Shown: one piece after another, positions 43,272 through 51,773 of the stretch
Layout: each line of letters opens with the position of its first letter
Numbering within the stretch: the stretch's first letter is position 1
From: Prevotella sp.
GTDB taxonomy: Bacteria; Bacteroidota; Bacteroidia; Bacteroidales; Bacteroidaceae
Assembly (NCBI GenBank): GCA_017618275.1
Contig: JAFZUS010000210.1
Coordinates: forward strand, 26,803 to 90,802
Direction: 5' to 3'
Length of the DNA stretch: 64,000 nt
Made by a program: the position numbers and the translations under genes
The notes under the pieces: generated by a model
Database searches by the model: none
Seen by the model: only the letters and a program-made list of their open reading frames with translations
Told to the model about the DNA's origin: nothing

Positions 43272-44860
43272 AAAAAATATTATTGATTATAGTTTTGGTG
43301 TTCTCACCTTCTCACTTTCTCACCTTCTCACCTTTATTCGCTCAATTTAGAATCAACAACAGCAGCGACTCCCCTATGCGTAAGTTGCAGTATGCTGAGA
43401 TGGCAATCAGCAACCTCTATGTTGACAGCGTTGATGAACAGAAGTTGGTTGAGGATGCTATCCGTGGGATGCTCGACAAACTTGATCCCCATTCCACCTA
43501 CTCCACACCTAAGGAAGTAAAGGATCTTAACGAACCTCTTAACGGCAATTTCGAAGGTATCGGCGTACAGTTCAATATGTTGCAGGATACGTTGATGGTG
43601 ATCCAGCCCGTTACCAACGGTCCTTCGGAGAAGGTGGGCATCATTGCTGGCGACCGTATCGTCAGTGTCAACGATACTGCCATTGCGGGTGTCAACATGT
43701 CGAAGGAAGAGATCATGAAGCGCCTGCGTGGCCCGAAAGGGACGAAAGTAAACCTTGGTATCATCCGTACAGGCATTAAGGATAAGTTGTTTTTTACCGT
43801 TGTCCGTGATAAGATTCCCATGAAGTCTGTCGATGCCACCTATATGATTCGCCCAGGCATCGGCTATATCCGTATTGGCAACTTTGGGGCGCAGACCCAT
43901 GAGGAGTTTGTGGAGAGTCTGGAGAAACTCCGCAACGAGGGCATGAAAGACCTGATACTCGACCTACAGGAGAATGGGGGAGGCTATCTGAAGGCTGCCG
44001 TTGATATTGCCGACGAGTTCCTGCGACAGGGCGACCTGATTGTCTATACAGAAGGTCGCAGCACCCAACGGTCAGAGTATCATGCCCACGGGAATGGCCG
44101 ATTTACGACGGGCAAGGTGGTGGTCTTGGTAGACGGTTATACCGCCTCGGCTTCCGAGATTGTTACTGGAGCCATCCAGGATCAGGATCGTGGCCTCGTC
44201 GTGGGTCGTCGCACCTTTGGCAAGGGATTGGTACAGCGTCCCATCGATTTGCCAGACGGTTCGATGATCCGCCTTACTGTCTCTCATTACTATACGCCCT
44301 CAGGTCGATGTATCCAGAAGCCTTACACCAAGGGTGAGGGCAAGGATTATGCGATGGATATGGTAAACCGTCTGAAGAGTGGCGAACTGACCAATGTCGA
44401 CAGTATCCACTTTGCCGACTCGCTGAAGTTCGAGACGCTCCGTGAGCATCGTACTGTCTATGGTGGCGGTGGTATCATGCCCGACTACTATGTGCCGCTC
44501 GATACCACCATTTATACCCGATTCCATCGTGAGTTGGCGGCCAAGAGCATTGTCATCCAGTCGAATCTTCGCTATGTCGACAAGAACAGAAAGAACCTGA
44601 AGAAGCGCTGGGAGTCGTTTGCCGACTTCAAGCAGAACTTTGAGGTGCCACAGAGTTTGGTGGATGAAATAATCGCTGAAGGTAAAAAGCAGAAGATTGA
44701 ACCCCTGGACGAGGCAGAACTGGAGAAGACGCTGCCTTATCTCCGCCTTCAGTTGAAGGCTTTGATAGCGCGCGACCTCTGGGACATGAGTGAATATTTC
44801 TCCGTCTTCAACGAAAGCAGCGAGATTGTCAAAAAGGCTTTAGAGGTTATCAGTCAGTAG
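43268..44860 (+). CDS. S41 family C-terminal processing protease
   Basis: A 530-residue periplasmic protease. N-terminal signal segment, then KLQYAEMAISNLYVDSVDE, a PDZ domain (FEGIGVQFNMLQDTL, IIAGDRIVSVND), and catalytic Ser in GYTASASEIVTGA (about 294) with Lys319 in RTFGKGLVQRP. Shorter than and distinct from the protease at 30615. Its signal peptide ([13 protein letters not shown]) is partly encoded by a CTCACCTTCTCAC repeat, so the repeat appears domesticated as export signal. The 3' end overlaps the convergent ybeY by 11 bases. Confidence 0.92.
   Translation: MKKILLIIVLVFSPSHFLTFSPLFAQFRINNSSDSPMRKLQYAEMAISNLYVDSVDEQKLVEDAIRGMLDKLDPHSTYSTPKEVKDLNEPLNGNFEGIGVQFNMLQDTLMVIQPVTNGPSEKVGIIAGDRIVSVNDTAIAGVNMSKEEIMKRLRGPKGTKVNLGIIRTGIKDKLFFTVVRDKIPMKSVDATYMIRPGIGYIRIGNFGAQTHEEFVESLEKLRNEGMKDLILDLQENGGGYLKAAVDIADEFLRQGDLIVYTEGRSTQRSEYHAHGNGRFTTGKVVVLVDGYTASASEIVTGAIQDQDRGLVVGRRTFGKGLVQRPIDLPDGSMIRLTVSHYYTPSGRCIQKPYTKGEGKDYAMDMVNRLKSGELTNVDSIHFADSLKFETLREHRTVYGGGGIMPDYYVPLDTTIYTRFHRELAAKSIVIQSNLRYVDKNRKNLKKRWESFADFKQNFEVPQSLVDEIIAEGKKQKIEPLDEAELEKTLPYLRLQLKALIARDLWDMSEYFSVFNESSEIVKKALEVISQ
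43302..43335 (-). repeat. GTGAGAAGG-type repeat, reverse copy in protease signal peptide
   Basis: TCTCACCTTCTCACTTTCTC... run, the reverse orientation of 42871-42917, encoding part of the hydrophobic signal of the S41 protease. Confidence 0.78.
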
Positions 44861-45272
44861 TCACTCTCATGGCGAGTGCCTTGTCTTCAGCGGCTTCCAT
44901 CTGTTCACGTTCGCCTGGACCTTTGTCGTTGAGGCCGCAGAGGTGCAGGATACCATGGATGATCACACGGTGCAGTTCTTCGTCGTAGGGACGCCCGAAT
45001 TTGTCTGCGTTAGTGAATACGGTGTCGAGTGATATCATCAGGTCGCCATTCAGCACCTTGCCTTCGCAATAGTCGAAGGTGATGATGTCCGTATAGTAGT
45101 CGTGTCCGAGAAACTGGTTGTTGGTCTCGAGTATCTTGTCATCGTTGACGAACAGATAGGCGATATCCCCCACCTTCTTGCCATAGGAGGCTGCCACCCG
45201 ATGGATCCAGTTGGAGGTTTCGCGCTTTCCGATGTTGGGGAACTTCACCCCTTCTGCTTCGTATGTAATCAT
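44850..45272 (-). CDS. ybeY: Endoribonuclease YbeY
   Basis: A 140-residue metal-dependent RNase involved in 16S rRNA 3' maturation and ribosome quality control. Zinc site HRVIIHGILHLCGLNDKGPG near residues 104-123; the usual third His (H-x-x-x-x-x-H, final D-H) is here replaced by N-D-K, as in other Bacteroidetes members. It also has LMISLDTVFTNA. First upstream partner of coaD is on the same strand (4-base overlap). Confidence 0.92.
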   Translation of the reverse strand: MITYEAEGVKFPNIGKRETSNWIHRVAASYGKKVGDIAYLFVNDDKILETNNQFLGHDYYTDIITFDYCEGKVLNGDLMISLDTVFTNADKFGRPYDEELHRVIIHGILHLCGLNDKGPGEREQMEAAEDKALAMRVTTD

Positions 45273-45724
45273 TGTTTGTCTTTTTTTGGTAAATAGGGGC
45301 TGATGTCAACGCCGAAGTGCTGCAGTTCGCGCAGGGCACTCGACGAGACACTGGCCAGTTTAGGCTCCGTATAGAGCAGGATGGTCTCGATGCCTCCCAG
45401 TCGACGGTTGAAGTCGGCCTGCCACTGTTCGTACTCGAAGTCACTCACTGACCTTACACCTTTTATTATATATTGTGCACCCTCGGCTTTGGCAAAATCC
45501 ATCGCCAGTCCGTGATAGGGCTTCACCTCGATGCGAGGCTCATCGCTATAGAGTTGTCTGATGGCCTCCATCCGCTCTATAGCAGGTGGCATATCGGGCT
45601 TGTGCACATTGTCTCCCACCACGCCTATTACCAGTCGGTCGAACAACGGCAGGACCCGCCTGACAATCGAGTCGTGCCCGATAGTAAACGGATTGAAACT
45701 GCCTACAAATACGCCTGTCCTCAT
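45269..45724 (-). CDS. coaD: Phosphopantetheine adenylyltransferase
   Basis: A 151-residue nucleotidyltransferase making dephospho-CoA from phosphopantetheine and ATP. Motifs: FVGSFNPFTIGHDSIV (the T/H-x-G-H site), IIKGVRSVSDFEYEQWQ and SVSSSALREL. The start is ATG 45724, one base after the ruvB stop; the much longer open frame upstream is only an out-of-frame shadow of ruvB. It overlaps ybeY by 4 bases. Confidence 0.94.
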   Translation of the reverse strand: MRTGVFVGSFNPFTIGHDSIVRRVLPLFDRLVIGVVGDNVHKPDMPPAIERMEAIRQLYSDEPRIEVKPYHGLAMDFAKAEGAQYIIKGVRSVSDFEYEQWQADFNRRLGGIETILLYTEPKLASVSSSALRELQHFGVDISPYLPKKDKQ

Positions 45725-45725
45725 A

Positions 45726-46763
45726 TCAGTCAAAGAGATTTGGTTCCATAATGTTGCCACCGTAGGGGTTGCGGCCGAAGTGCCTGTAGGCCAGTTCGGT
45801 GACCATGCGACCTCGGGGGGTACGCTTGATAAAACCTTCCATAATGAGGAAGGGCTCGTAGACCTCTTCGAGGGTGCCTGCGTCCTCGCCGACGGCGGTG
45901 GCGATGGTGGTGATGCCCACAGGGCCGCCCTTGAACTTGTCGATGATGGTGAGAAGGATCTTATTGTCGATCTCATCGAGACCATACTTGTCGATGTTAA
46001 GCGCTGTCAGGGCCACACGGGTAATCTTCGTGTCGATACGTCCGTCGCCCTTCACCTGGGCAAAGTCGCGCACACGGCGCAGCAGGGCGTTGGCGATACG
46101 TGGCGTGCCTCTGGAGCGGCCTGCAATCTCAAGGGCGGCATCTTCCGTGATGGGTACACCGAGGATGCCAGCCGAGCGCTCCACAATCTTCTGCAACGTC
46201 TCAGGGTCGTAGTACTCCAGGTGCATGTTGATGCCGAAACGGGCCCGGAGCGGGGCCGTCAGCAGACCGCTACGGGTGGTGGCGCCCACGAGGGTGAATG
46301 GGTTGAGGTCGATCTGTATCGAACGGGCCGAGGGGCCTTTGTCGATCATGATGTCAATACGATAGTCCTCCATCGCAGAATAGAGATACTCTTCTACGAC
46401 GGGCGACAGACGATGGATCTCGTCGATGAACAGCACATCATTTTTGTCGAGTGAGGTGAGGATGCCTGCCAGGTCGCCGGGTTTGTCGAGCACGGGGCCT
46501 GAGGTGATCTTAAAGCCTACACCGAGTTCGTTGGCGATGATGTTCGACAGCGTGGTCTTACCCAGTCCTGGAGGACCGTGCAGCAGCGTGTGGTCGAGGG
46601 GCTCGCCGCGATACTTGGCTGCCTCGACAAACACCTCCAGGTTCTCCACAATCTTCTTCTGACCGCTGAAATCCTTGAAGGCCAGTGGTCGCAGCGCGTT
46701 CTCAAAGTCTTTTTCGCCCTGCGAGTACCGTTCTTCGCGTATGTCAAAATCCTCGTTCATCAT
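45726..46763 (-). CDS. ruvB: Holliday junction branch-migration helicase RuvB
   Basis: A 345-residue AAA+ motor. Walker [16 protein letters not shown] (about residue 60), Walker B FIDEIHRL, sensor [11 protein letters not shown], arginine-finger region [11 protein letters not shown], and C-terminal winged helix ([13 protein letters not shown]). The start is ATG 46763; the frame further upstream is spurious because it runs antisense through dusB. The -7 box (46780-46773) is only 9 bases from this ATG. First gene of ruvB-coaD-ybeY. Confidence 0.96.
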   Translation of the reverse strand: MMNEDFDIREERYSQGEKDFENALRPLAFKDFSGQKKIVENLEVFVEAAKYRGEPLDHTLLHGPPGLGKTTLSNIIANELGVGFKITSGPVLDKPGDLAGILTSLDKNDVLFIDEIHRLSPVVEEYLYSAMEDYRIDIMIDKGPSARSIQIDLNPFTLVGATTRSGLLTAPLRARFGINMHLEYYDPETLQKIVERSAGILGVPITEDAALEIAGRSRGTPRIANALLRRVRDFAQVKGDGRIDTKITRVALTALNIDKYGLDEIDNKILLTIIDKFKGGPVGITTIATAVGEDAGTLEEVYEPFLIMEGFIKRTPRGRMVTELAYRHFGRNPYGGNIMEPNLFD

Positions 46764-46772
46764 ATCTGCGTG

Positions 46773-46780
46773 CAAAATTA
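46773..46780 (-). promoter_or_regulatory. -7 box of ruvB
   Basis: Minus-strand TAATTTTG (TAnnTTTG), 9 bases from the ruvB ATG, implying a leader of only a few bases. Confidence 0.5.
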
Positions 46781-46825
46781 CGAAATAATTTCCAATTATC
46801 CATCCTGAATCTTCATATTTTTTTG

Positions 46826-46833
46826 TACCTTTG
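46826..46833 (+). promoter_or_regulatory. -7 box of dusB
   Basis: TACCTTTG, 8 bases from the dusB ATG at 46842, implying an almost leaderless transcript. Confidence 0.58.
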
Positions 46834-46841
46834 CAGCAGTT

Positions 46842-47828
46842 ATGAGGATAGGCGAGATAGAATTCGGCCCAAAGCCGGCGTTCCTGGCTCCGATGGAGGA
46901 TGTGACCGACATTGGTTTCCGACTGCTCTGCAAGCGGTTCGGGGCATCGATGGTGTATACGGAATTCGTGAGTGCTGAAGCCTTGATACGCAATGTGAAG
47001 TCGACCATCTCGAAACTCACCATCAGCGACGAGGAACGACCCGTGGGCATCCAGATCTACGGGCGAGATATCGATGCGATGGTGGAAGCCGCAAAGATGG
47101 TGGAGCAGGCAGGGCCTGACCTCATCGACCTGAACTTCGGTTGTCCCGTGAAGAAGGTGGCTGGCAAGGGCGCAGGAGCCGGTATGCTGCAAAATATCCC
47201 CAAGATGCTGGAGATTACCCGTAAGGTGGTGGATGCCGTGAAACTGCCTGTGACGGTGAAGACCCGCCTGGGTTGGAACCACGAACAACTCATCATCACC
47301 GAACTGGCTGAGCAGTTGCAGGACTGTGGCATTCAGGCGCTGACCATTCATGGCAGGACGCGCTCGCAGATGTATACGGGCAATGCCAACTGGACCCTCA
47401 TCGGCGAGGTGAAGCGCAATCCACGCATCCATATCCCCATCATCGGCAATGGCGACATCACCTCAGCCGAAGATGCCAAGAGAGCGTTTGAAGAGTATGG
47501 CGTGGATGCCATCATGATAGGTCGGGCCACCTTCGGACGACCATGGATATTCAAGGAAGTGAGAGATAGTTTGGACTCTCCAGATTCATCCGGTAATTCC
47601 GGGCTATCCTTTAATACAAAACTCGATATCCTCGAGGAACTGCTCCGTATCAATGTGGAACGTATCGACGAGAAGCGAGGCATCCTCCATACCAGAAGAC
47701 ACCTCGCTGCCACACCTATCTTTAAGAGTATTCCCAACTTCCGCCAGACGCGTATCGCCATGCTCCGTGCTGAGACGATGGACGAACTGTTGGGAATCCT
47801 CGAAGAAACCAGAAAACTGTTAGGTTAA
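46842..47828 (+). CDS. dusB: tRNA-dihydrouridine synthase DusB
   Basis: A 328-residue FMN enzyme reducing uridine in tRNA. FMN/tRNA motifs: [16 protein letters not shown], catalytic Cys in [20 protein letters not shown] (about residue 100), [19 protein letters not shown], and [16 protein letters not shown]. The loop at about 245-256 ([10 protein letters not shown]) is encoded by 9-bp CCGG-type units. Divergent from ruvB. Its stop codon overlaps that of the convergent esterase gene. Confidence 0.94.
   Translation: MRIGEIEFGPKPAFLAPMEDVTDIGFRLLCKRFGASMVYTEFVSAEALIRNVKSTISKLTISDEERPVGIQIYGRDIDAMVEAAKMVEQAGPDLIDLNFGCPVKKVAGKGAGAGMLQNIPKMLEITRKVVDAVKLPVTVKTRLGWNHEQLIITELAEQLQDCGIQALTIHGRTRSQMYTGNANWTLIGEVKRNPRIHIPIIGNGDITSAEDAKRAFEEYGVDAIMIGRATFGRPWIFKEVRDSLDSPDSSGNSGLSFNTKLDILEELLRINVERIDEKRGILHTRRHLAATPIFKSIPNFRQTRIAMLRAETMDELLGILEETRKLLG
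47582..47605 (+). repeat. 9-bp CCGG-type tandem repeat in dusB
   Basis: CATCCGGTA then ATTCCGGGC units encoding S-S-G-N-S-G; same unit class as in GH95 and sufB. Confidence 0.58.
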
Positions 47829-48958
47829 TACCAATTCATCAACTTGCGAAGGAAGGGCGTGAGTTCGTCTGCCATCTTCTCGTCCTGACGGATGTTGGGA
47901 TGCCAGTCGTTGCCATAGAAAGCATCACTGTCGATGTGGGTCATATCGAAGCGGTAGACCTCCTTGTCGCCAGCTTTTTTGGCTTCTGCAGTTACCTCGT
48001 CGAGCAGTTGTTTCTGCAGCCTCTCTTCTTCGTTGTAGAGCATCGAACCCGTCAGGAACACAATTTTCGCCTTCGGGTTGTGCTGGCGTACCGTCTTCAG
48101 CAGCGTTTGGTAGTTCTGCTTAAGCAGGCTCAGGTCGAAGTTGGGGGTAGAGAGGTCGTTGGTACCCAGGTTGATGCAGATGAGGTCGGGCTGGTAACGG
48201 TTAAAATTCCATTTCTCCGACAGGAAGGTTGGCTCCTGTCGCAGTTCAGGTTTCCAGGCATAGCCTGTATACTCATACTGTGCCAGTATATTGGATTCAG
48301 GATTGCCCGTCTTGGGACCGTTGTAGTTGCGATAGGCTCCCATGCCGCTACGGGCCACCACCCAGTGCTGTGCCTCCAGGTTGCGTGCCGTGATGGCAGC
48401 GTAGGAGTAGTAGTGGTTCTCTGTCTCGTATTCGAAGCCTTGGAACTTGTCTATACCCTCGTTGCCATAGCCGCAGGTGATGGAATTGCCGATGAATTCG
48501 ATCTTTCTTGTCGGTACTTCTGGGATATCCGGAAGCGAACGGCCCTCATCGAGCACAAATCCCCAGAACTCCGGATAGAACTCATAGCCCTCGATGATAT
48601 ACATCAGGCGCACGGTATGATGGGTGTCTGGCAGGGCTGTCGCCAGCGTCACCACCGAGTCGCGCTCCCCACGGAAAGCCACCTTGAAGGGTTCGGCTTC
48701 GTCGATCTGTGCCATGAAGTAACCGCTCTTGGGCTTCGCCATCATCCGTAGCGATGTGCCTTCGAAGGCCGTGATGATCTGCACACCAGGGTAGTTCCAT
48801 GTAGGGCGTTTGGGATTGGTGAAACTGATACGACCCATATAGCGGATACGGGGATTGTCAGGGCTGAAGAAAGCACCTTTGATAGGGAAGGTCTTGTTAG
48901 CGGCAAAACCGCACTGGCAGGCTACTGCCATCAGGACGAGAATCAATAGTTTTTTCAT
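47825..48958 (-). CDS. SGNH-hydrolase esterase, CE2-like (acetyl-xylan esterase type)
   Basis: A 377-residue secreted protein: signal peptide to about GFAA, an N-terminal beta-sandwich of about 140 residues, then an SGNH hydrolase with EFIGNSITCGYGNEG (nucleophile Ser), NLGTNDLS, and the His/Asp block GNDWHPN. This two-domain layout fits CE2 deacetylases acting on acetylated plant polysaccharides or oligosaccharides. The start at ATG 48958 follows the -7 box at 49001-49008; the longer frame would begin upstream of the promoter. It complements the xylanase operon in function. Confidence 0.87.
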   Translation of the reverse strand: MKKLLILVLMAVACQCGFAANKTFPIKGAFFSPDNPRIRYMGRISFTNPKRPTWNYPGVQIITAFEGTSLRMMAKPKSGYFMAQIDEAEPFKVAFRGERDSVVTLATALPDTHHTVRLMYIIEGYEFYPEFWGFVLDEGRSLPDIPEVPTRKIEFIGNSITCGYGNEGIDKFQGFEYETENHYYSYAAITARNLEAQHWVVARSGMGAYRNYNGPKTGNPESNILAQYEYTGYAWKPELRQEPTFLSEKWNFNRYQPDLICINLGTNDLSTPNFDLSLLKQNYQTLLKTVRQHNPKAKIVFLTGSMLYNEEERLQKQLLDEVTAEAKKAGDKEVYRFDMTHIDSDAFYGNDWHPNIRQDEKMADELTPFLRKLMNWY

Positions 48959-49000
48959 ATTTTTGTTGGTTCTATGTTTATTTTTATTCGTTTCTGCGTG

Positions 49001-49008
49001 CAAAAATA
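49001..49008 (-). promoter_or_regulatory. -7 box of the esterase gene
   Basis: Minus-strand TATTTTTG, 42 bases before ATG 48958. Confidence 0.5.
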
Positions 49009-49051
49009 CAAAAAAATATGAATGATACATTATATATTATGATTTATTTTG

Positions 49052-49059
49052 TATCTTTG
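49052..49059 (+). promoter_or_regulatory. -7 box of lemA
   Basis: TATCTTTG, 29 bases before the lemA start; no exact TTTG at -33. Confidence 0.6.
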
Positions 49060-49088
49060 TCCCCAAAGTATCATTAATTCGTAAAATT

Positions 49089-49661
49089 ATGTTAGTAGTA
49101 ATTCTTGTTTTGGCGGTTATCGTCATTGGTTATTTCATCATGACGCAGCGCTCGCTGGTCAATCTCGATGAATTGTGTAAGAACGCCCTGAGCCAGATCG
49201 AGGTTCAGTTGAATTCCCGTTTCGACGCTGTGATAGCCCTCGCCAAGACGGCTGCCCAGTATGCCAAGCATGAGTCGGAAACCATCATCCAGGCTGTTCA
49301 GGCCCGTGGTGCCAACATGGGTAACGGCAATGTGCCTGCCACACCGGAGAGCATCAATCAGCAGTCGGACCTGCTCACTCAGATGATGGGTCGTCTGAAC
49401 GTGGTCTTCGAACGCTACCCGGAACTGAAAGCCAGCGACCTCTATAAAGAGGCCCAGGAAGGCATGAAGCAGTATGAGGAGAATGTGCGTATGTCGCGTA
49501 TGGTCTACAACGACACTGCCACGAAGATGAACCGTATGGTGCGCCAGTGGCCTTCTTCGATTGTCGCTTCCATGCTCCATTTCGACCAGAAGGACTACCT
49601 GAAGGTTGACAGCGAGGAAAAGAAACAATATCCCAACCTCGATGAAGCGTTCAAGAAGTAA
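49089..49661 (+). CDS. lemA: LemA family membrane protein
   Basis: A 190-residue protein with an N-terminal membrane helix (about 2-19) followed by a long helical bundle with the LemA pattern (NLDELCKNALSQIEVQLNSR, RLNVVFERYPELKAS). Function is not established; LemA genes often pair with DUF2207/TPM-type membrane proteins as here. The end overlaps the next gene's likely start by 20 bases. The helix orientation would leave the C-terminal domain outside the inner membrane (inference). Confidence 0.9.
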   Translation: MLVVILVLAVIVIGYFIMTQRSLVNLDELCKNALSQIEVQLNSRFDAVIALAKTAAQYAKHESETIIQAVQARGANMGNGNVPATPESINQQSDLLTQMMGRLNVVFERYPELKASDLYKEAQEGMKQYEENVRMSRMVYNDTATKMNRMVRQWPSSIVASMLHFDQKDYLKVDSEEKKQYPNLDEAFKK

Positions 49662-51303
49662 GATGGTCTTGTTGCTGATGCTGCTGGCATCAGCAACAAG
49701 CCTCTTTGCAAGGCCGACACTCACTCGCCTCGACATCCGCGTGGTGTTGAGCCGTAATGGCGATGCCCGTATCACTGAGACCCGTCAGATGAATATCGAT
49801 TCTGAGGGGACGGAGTGCTATATCGGTATGGGAACACCCGAAGGGAGCGAGATACGCGACCTGAGTGTATCTGACGAGACCGGCTACGTGTTTGAGAACA
49901 TCGGCAGTTGGGACATCGACCGCAGCCGCAGTTGGAAGGCAGGCAAGTGTGGTATCGTCATGAAGCACGGAGGCTGCGAACTCTGCTGGGGCTTGGGCGA
50001 CAGTGGTGAGCGTACCTACATCACCAGTTATACCTATACCAACCTCGTCCATGCCCATAGCGACTATGATGCTCTTCGCCATGTGTTCCTCGATGAGGGT
50101 GTCTCTCCCAAGCCCGACGAGGCCCGCCTCACCATCGAATACGACTCCCTGTTCACTGAGGACAACTGCGCCATCTGGGGCTTCCGCTTTGGTGGCGAGA
50201 TTGCTTTCACCTCCGACGGCAAGATCGAGTCGTGGAACACCGAACCCTTTGGTCGCAACGGTGCCATGTATATCATGGTGCGCTTCAACAAGGGCCTTTT
50301 CGAGCCCTCCGTGCAGGAGGCAGAGACCTTCGAGCAGAAGCGGGAACAGGCTTTTGAAGGCAGCGACTACTATTACACCGATAATGATGGCGACGGTTCG
50401 TCGTCCGAGGATTTCTTCATCGGGCTCCTCTTCTTCCTGAGTATGTTTGTCACGCCTATTTTGGGCGGCATCTGGTATTTCATCTATGTCTGGCGCGCCC
50501 GGAAGAAAGTAAACAAGAACCTGCTCTGGTTCCGCGACATCCCCCTGAAGGGTAATCTCCAGGCAGCCAACGACATGCTCAATGCCTATAAGTACTTTGG
50601 AGCCGACTACAACAACCTCCTTTCCGCCTGTATCCTGAAACTCATCAACATGGGTTCCATCAGCATCGAGTCACATCTCAACAGCAAGGGCAAGACGGAG
50701 CAGAACTTCGTCATCCACGACCTGCCCGACACTGCCGACCAACCTATTCTGCTGCGCAAGGTACACAACATCTTCAAGTTGGCAGCAGGCAGCGACACCA
50801 TCCTCGAACCCAAGGAGTTGAAGTCGTTTATGCATAGCAGGAAGAATGAGAGCATCACCGACTCGTTCATCAGCACCCTCCACACCAAGACGGGTATCTC
50901 CGCCTATAAGGACCGTCTCGACGAGGTGCGCCAGTTGTTCGGACTGAAAAAATTCCTGAAGGAGTTCACCCTGCTTGACGAGCGTGGTGTGAATGAGGTC
51001 AAGTTGTGGAAGGACTATATGATCTACGCCACCCTCTTCGGCATTGCCGACCAGGTGATAGCAGACATGAAGAAGATCAACCCCGAATACTTCAACATGG
51101 ATCAGGTGGCCGACCAGATGGCCAACAACATGACGTTGCCGATGATTCGTTCCACCCTGTTGAACAGCACCTCCCGTGCCGTTGCCAACAAGGCGGCCCG
51201 CGAGGCACAGGCTCGTCGCATCTCGGGCGGTGGCGGCCACACCTCCTGGGGAGGCGGTGGCGGCGGCTTCTCCGGTGGTGGCTTCGGTGGCGGTGTCAGA
51301 TAG
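49642..51303 (+). CDS. DUF2207 family membrane protein
   Basis: A 553-residue protein from ATG 49642 (signal M-K-R-S-R-S-K-M-V-L-L-L); ATG 49663, two bases after the lemA stop, is an alternative. An N-terminal DUF2207 extracytoplasmic beta domain (about 25-220) and an acidic linker precede a membrane segment (FFIGLLFFLSMFVTPILGG, about 255-275), a cytoplasmic helical domain, and a glycine-rich tail (about 525-553, GGGGGGFSGGGFGGG). It is paired with lemA; the couple's role is unknown. Confidence 0.87.
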   Translation: MKRSRSKMVLLLMLLASATSLFARPTLTRLDIRVVLSRNGDARITETRQMNIDSEGTECYIGMGTPEGSEIRDLSVSDETGYVFENIGSWDIDRSRSWKAGKCGIVMKHGGCELCWGLGDSGERTYITSYTYTNLVHAHSDYDALRHVFLDEGVSPKPDEARLTIEYDSLFTEDNCAIWGFRFGGEIAFTSDGKIESWNTEPFGRNGAMYIMVRFNKGLFEPSVQEAETFEQKREQAFEGSDYYYTDNDGDGSSSEDFFIGLLFFLSMFVTPILGGIWYFIYVWRARKKVNKNLLWFRDIPLKGNLQAANDMLNAYKYFGADYNNLLSACILKLINMGSISIESHLNSKGKTEQNFVIHDLPDTADQPILLRKVHNIFKLAAGSDTILEPKELKSFMHSRKNESITDSFISTLHTKTGISAYKDRLDEVRQLFGLKKFLKEFTLLDERGVNEVKLWKDYMIYATLFGIADQVIADMKKINPEYFNMDQVADQMANNMTLPMIRSTLLNSTSRAVANKAAREAQARRISGGGGHTSWGGGGGGFSGGGFGGGVR

Positions 51304-51311
51304 GGACCATC

Positions 51312-51716
51312 CTACAGATACGGTGCGAAGGCGCGGTCGTAGTCCTCGCTTTCAGCCAGTCGTCCGTTCACGATGCATACCAGTTCGGCATGCGCCCTGA
51401 AACAGAGTTTATCATCTTCCGCCCGACAGATGTCGTGGTGGAAGATGTATTTTACGCCCTCCTTTGTCAGTCCGAGTCGTGATACGAACTCATCGTCTGG
51501 TCTCAGGGGTATCTTAAACTGCATCTGCATGCGTGCCAGCACGGCATCTACGCCTTTTGCGTGCATATCAGCAAAACTCAGTCCGCACTGCTGTAGGAAC
51601 AGGTGTCGTGTGTGTTCACAATAGTGTAGGTAGTTGGCATTGTTCACGATGCCCTCTATGTCACACTCATAGTCGCGCACCTGCATCCGCGTCTCAAAAA
51701 TAAACTTTGTTCTCAT
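51312..51716 (-). CDS. Acyl-CoA thioesterase, 4HBT hot-dog family
   Basis: A 134-residue hot-dog protein with the catalytic-loop pattern RDYECDIEGIVNNANYLHYC (about residues 12-31) of the 4-hydroxybenzoyl-CoA thioesterase/YbgC group. It hydrolyses acyl-CoA thioesters; the substrate is not predictable. The start is ATG 51716, because the -7 box TACCTTTG lies at 51733-51726, inside the longer frame. Convergent with the DUF2207 gene. Confidence 0.88.
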   Translation of the reverse strand: MRTKFIFETRMQVRDYECDIEGIVNNANYLHYCEHTRHLFLQQCGLSFADMHAKGVDAVLARMQMQFKIPLRPDDEFVSRLGLTKEGVKYIFHHDICRAEDDKLCFRAHAELVCIVNGRLAESEDYDRAFAPYL

Positions 51717-51725
51717 AACTGGTTG

Positions 51726-51733
51726 CAAAGGTA
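51726..51733 (-). promoter_or_regulatory. -7 box of the thioesterase gene
   Basis: Minus-strand TACCTTTG, 9 bases from the ATG at 51716, again giving a very short leader. Confidence 0.6.
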
Positions 51734-51773
51734 ATGCAATGAAAGCGAAATGCAAAACAAATCGCGATCTTTT

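Noticed and set aside
45725-45985. N-terminal extension of coaD
   Set aside because: Low-complexity Ser/Pro translation is a shadow of ruvB in another frame; the family starts at MRTGVFVG.
46764-47432. N-terminal extension of ruvB
   Set aside because: It runs antisense through dusB and its promoter; RuvB begins at MMNEDFDI.
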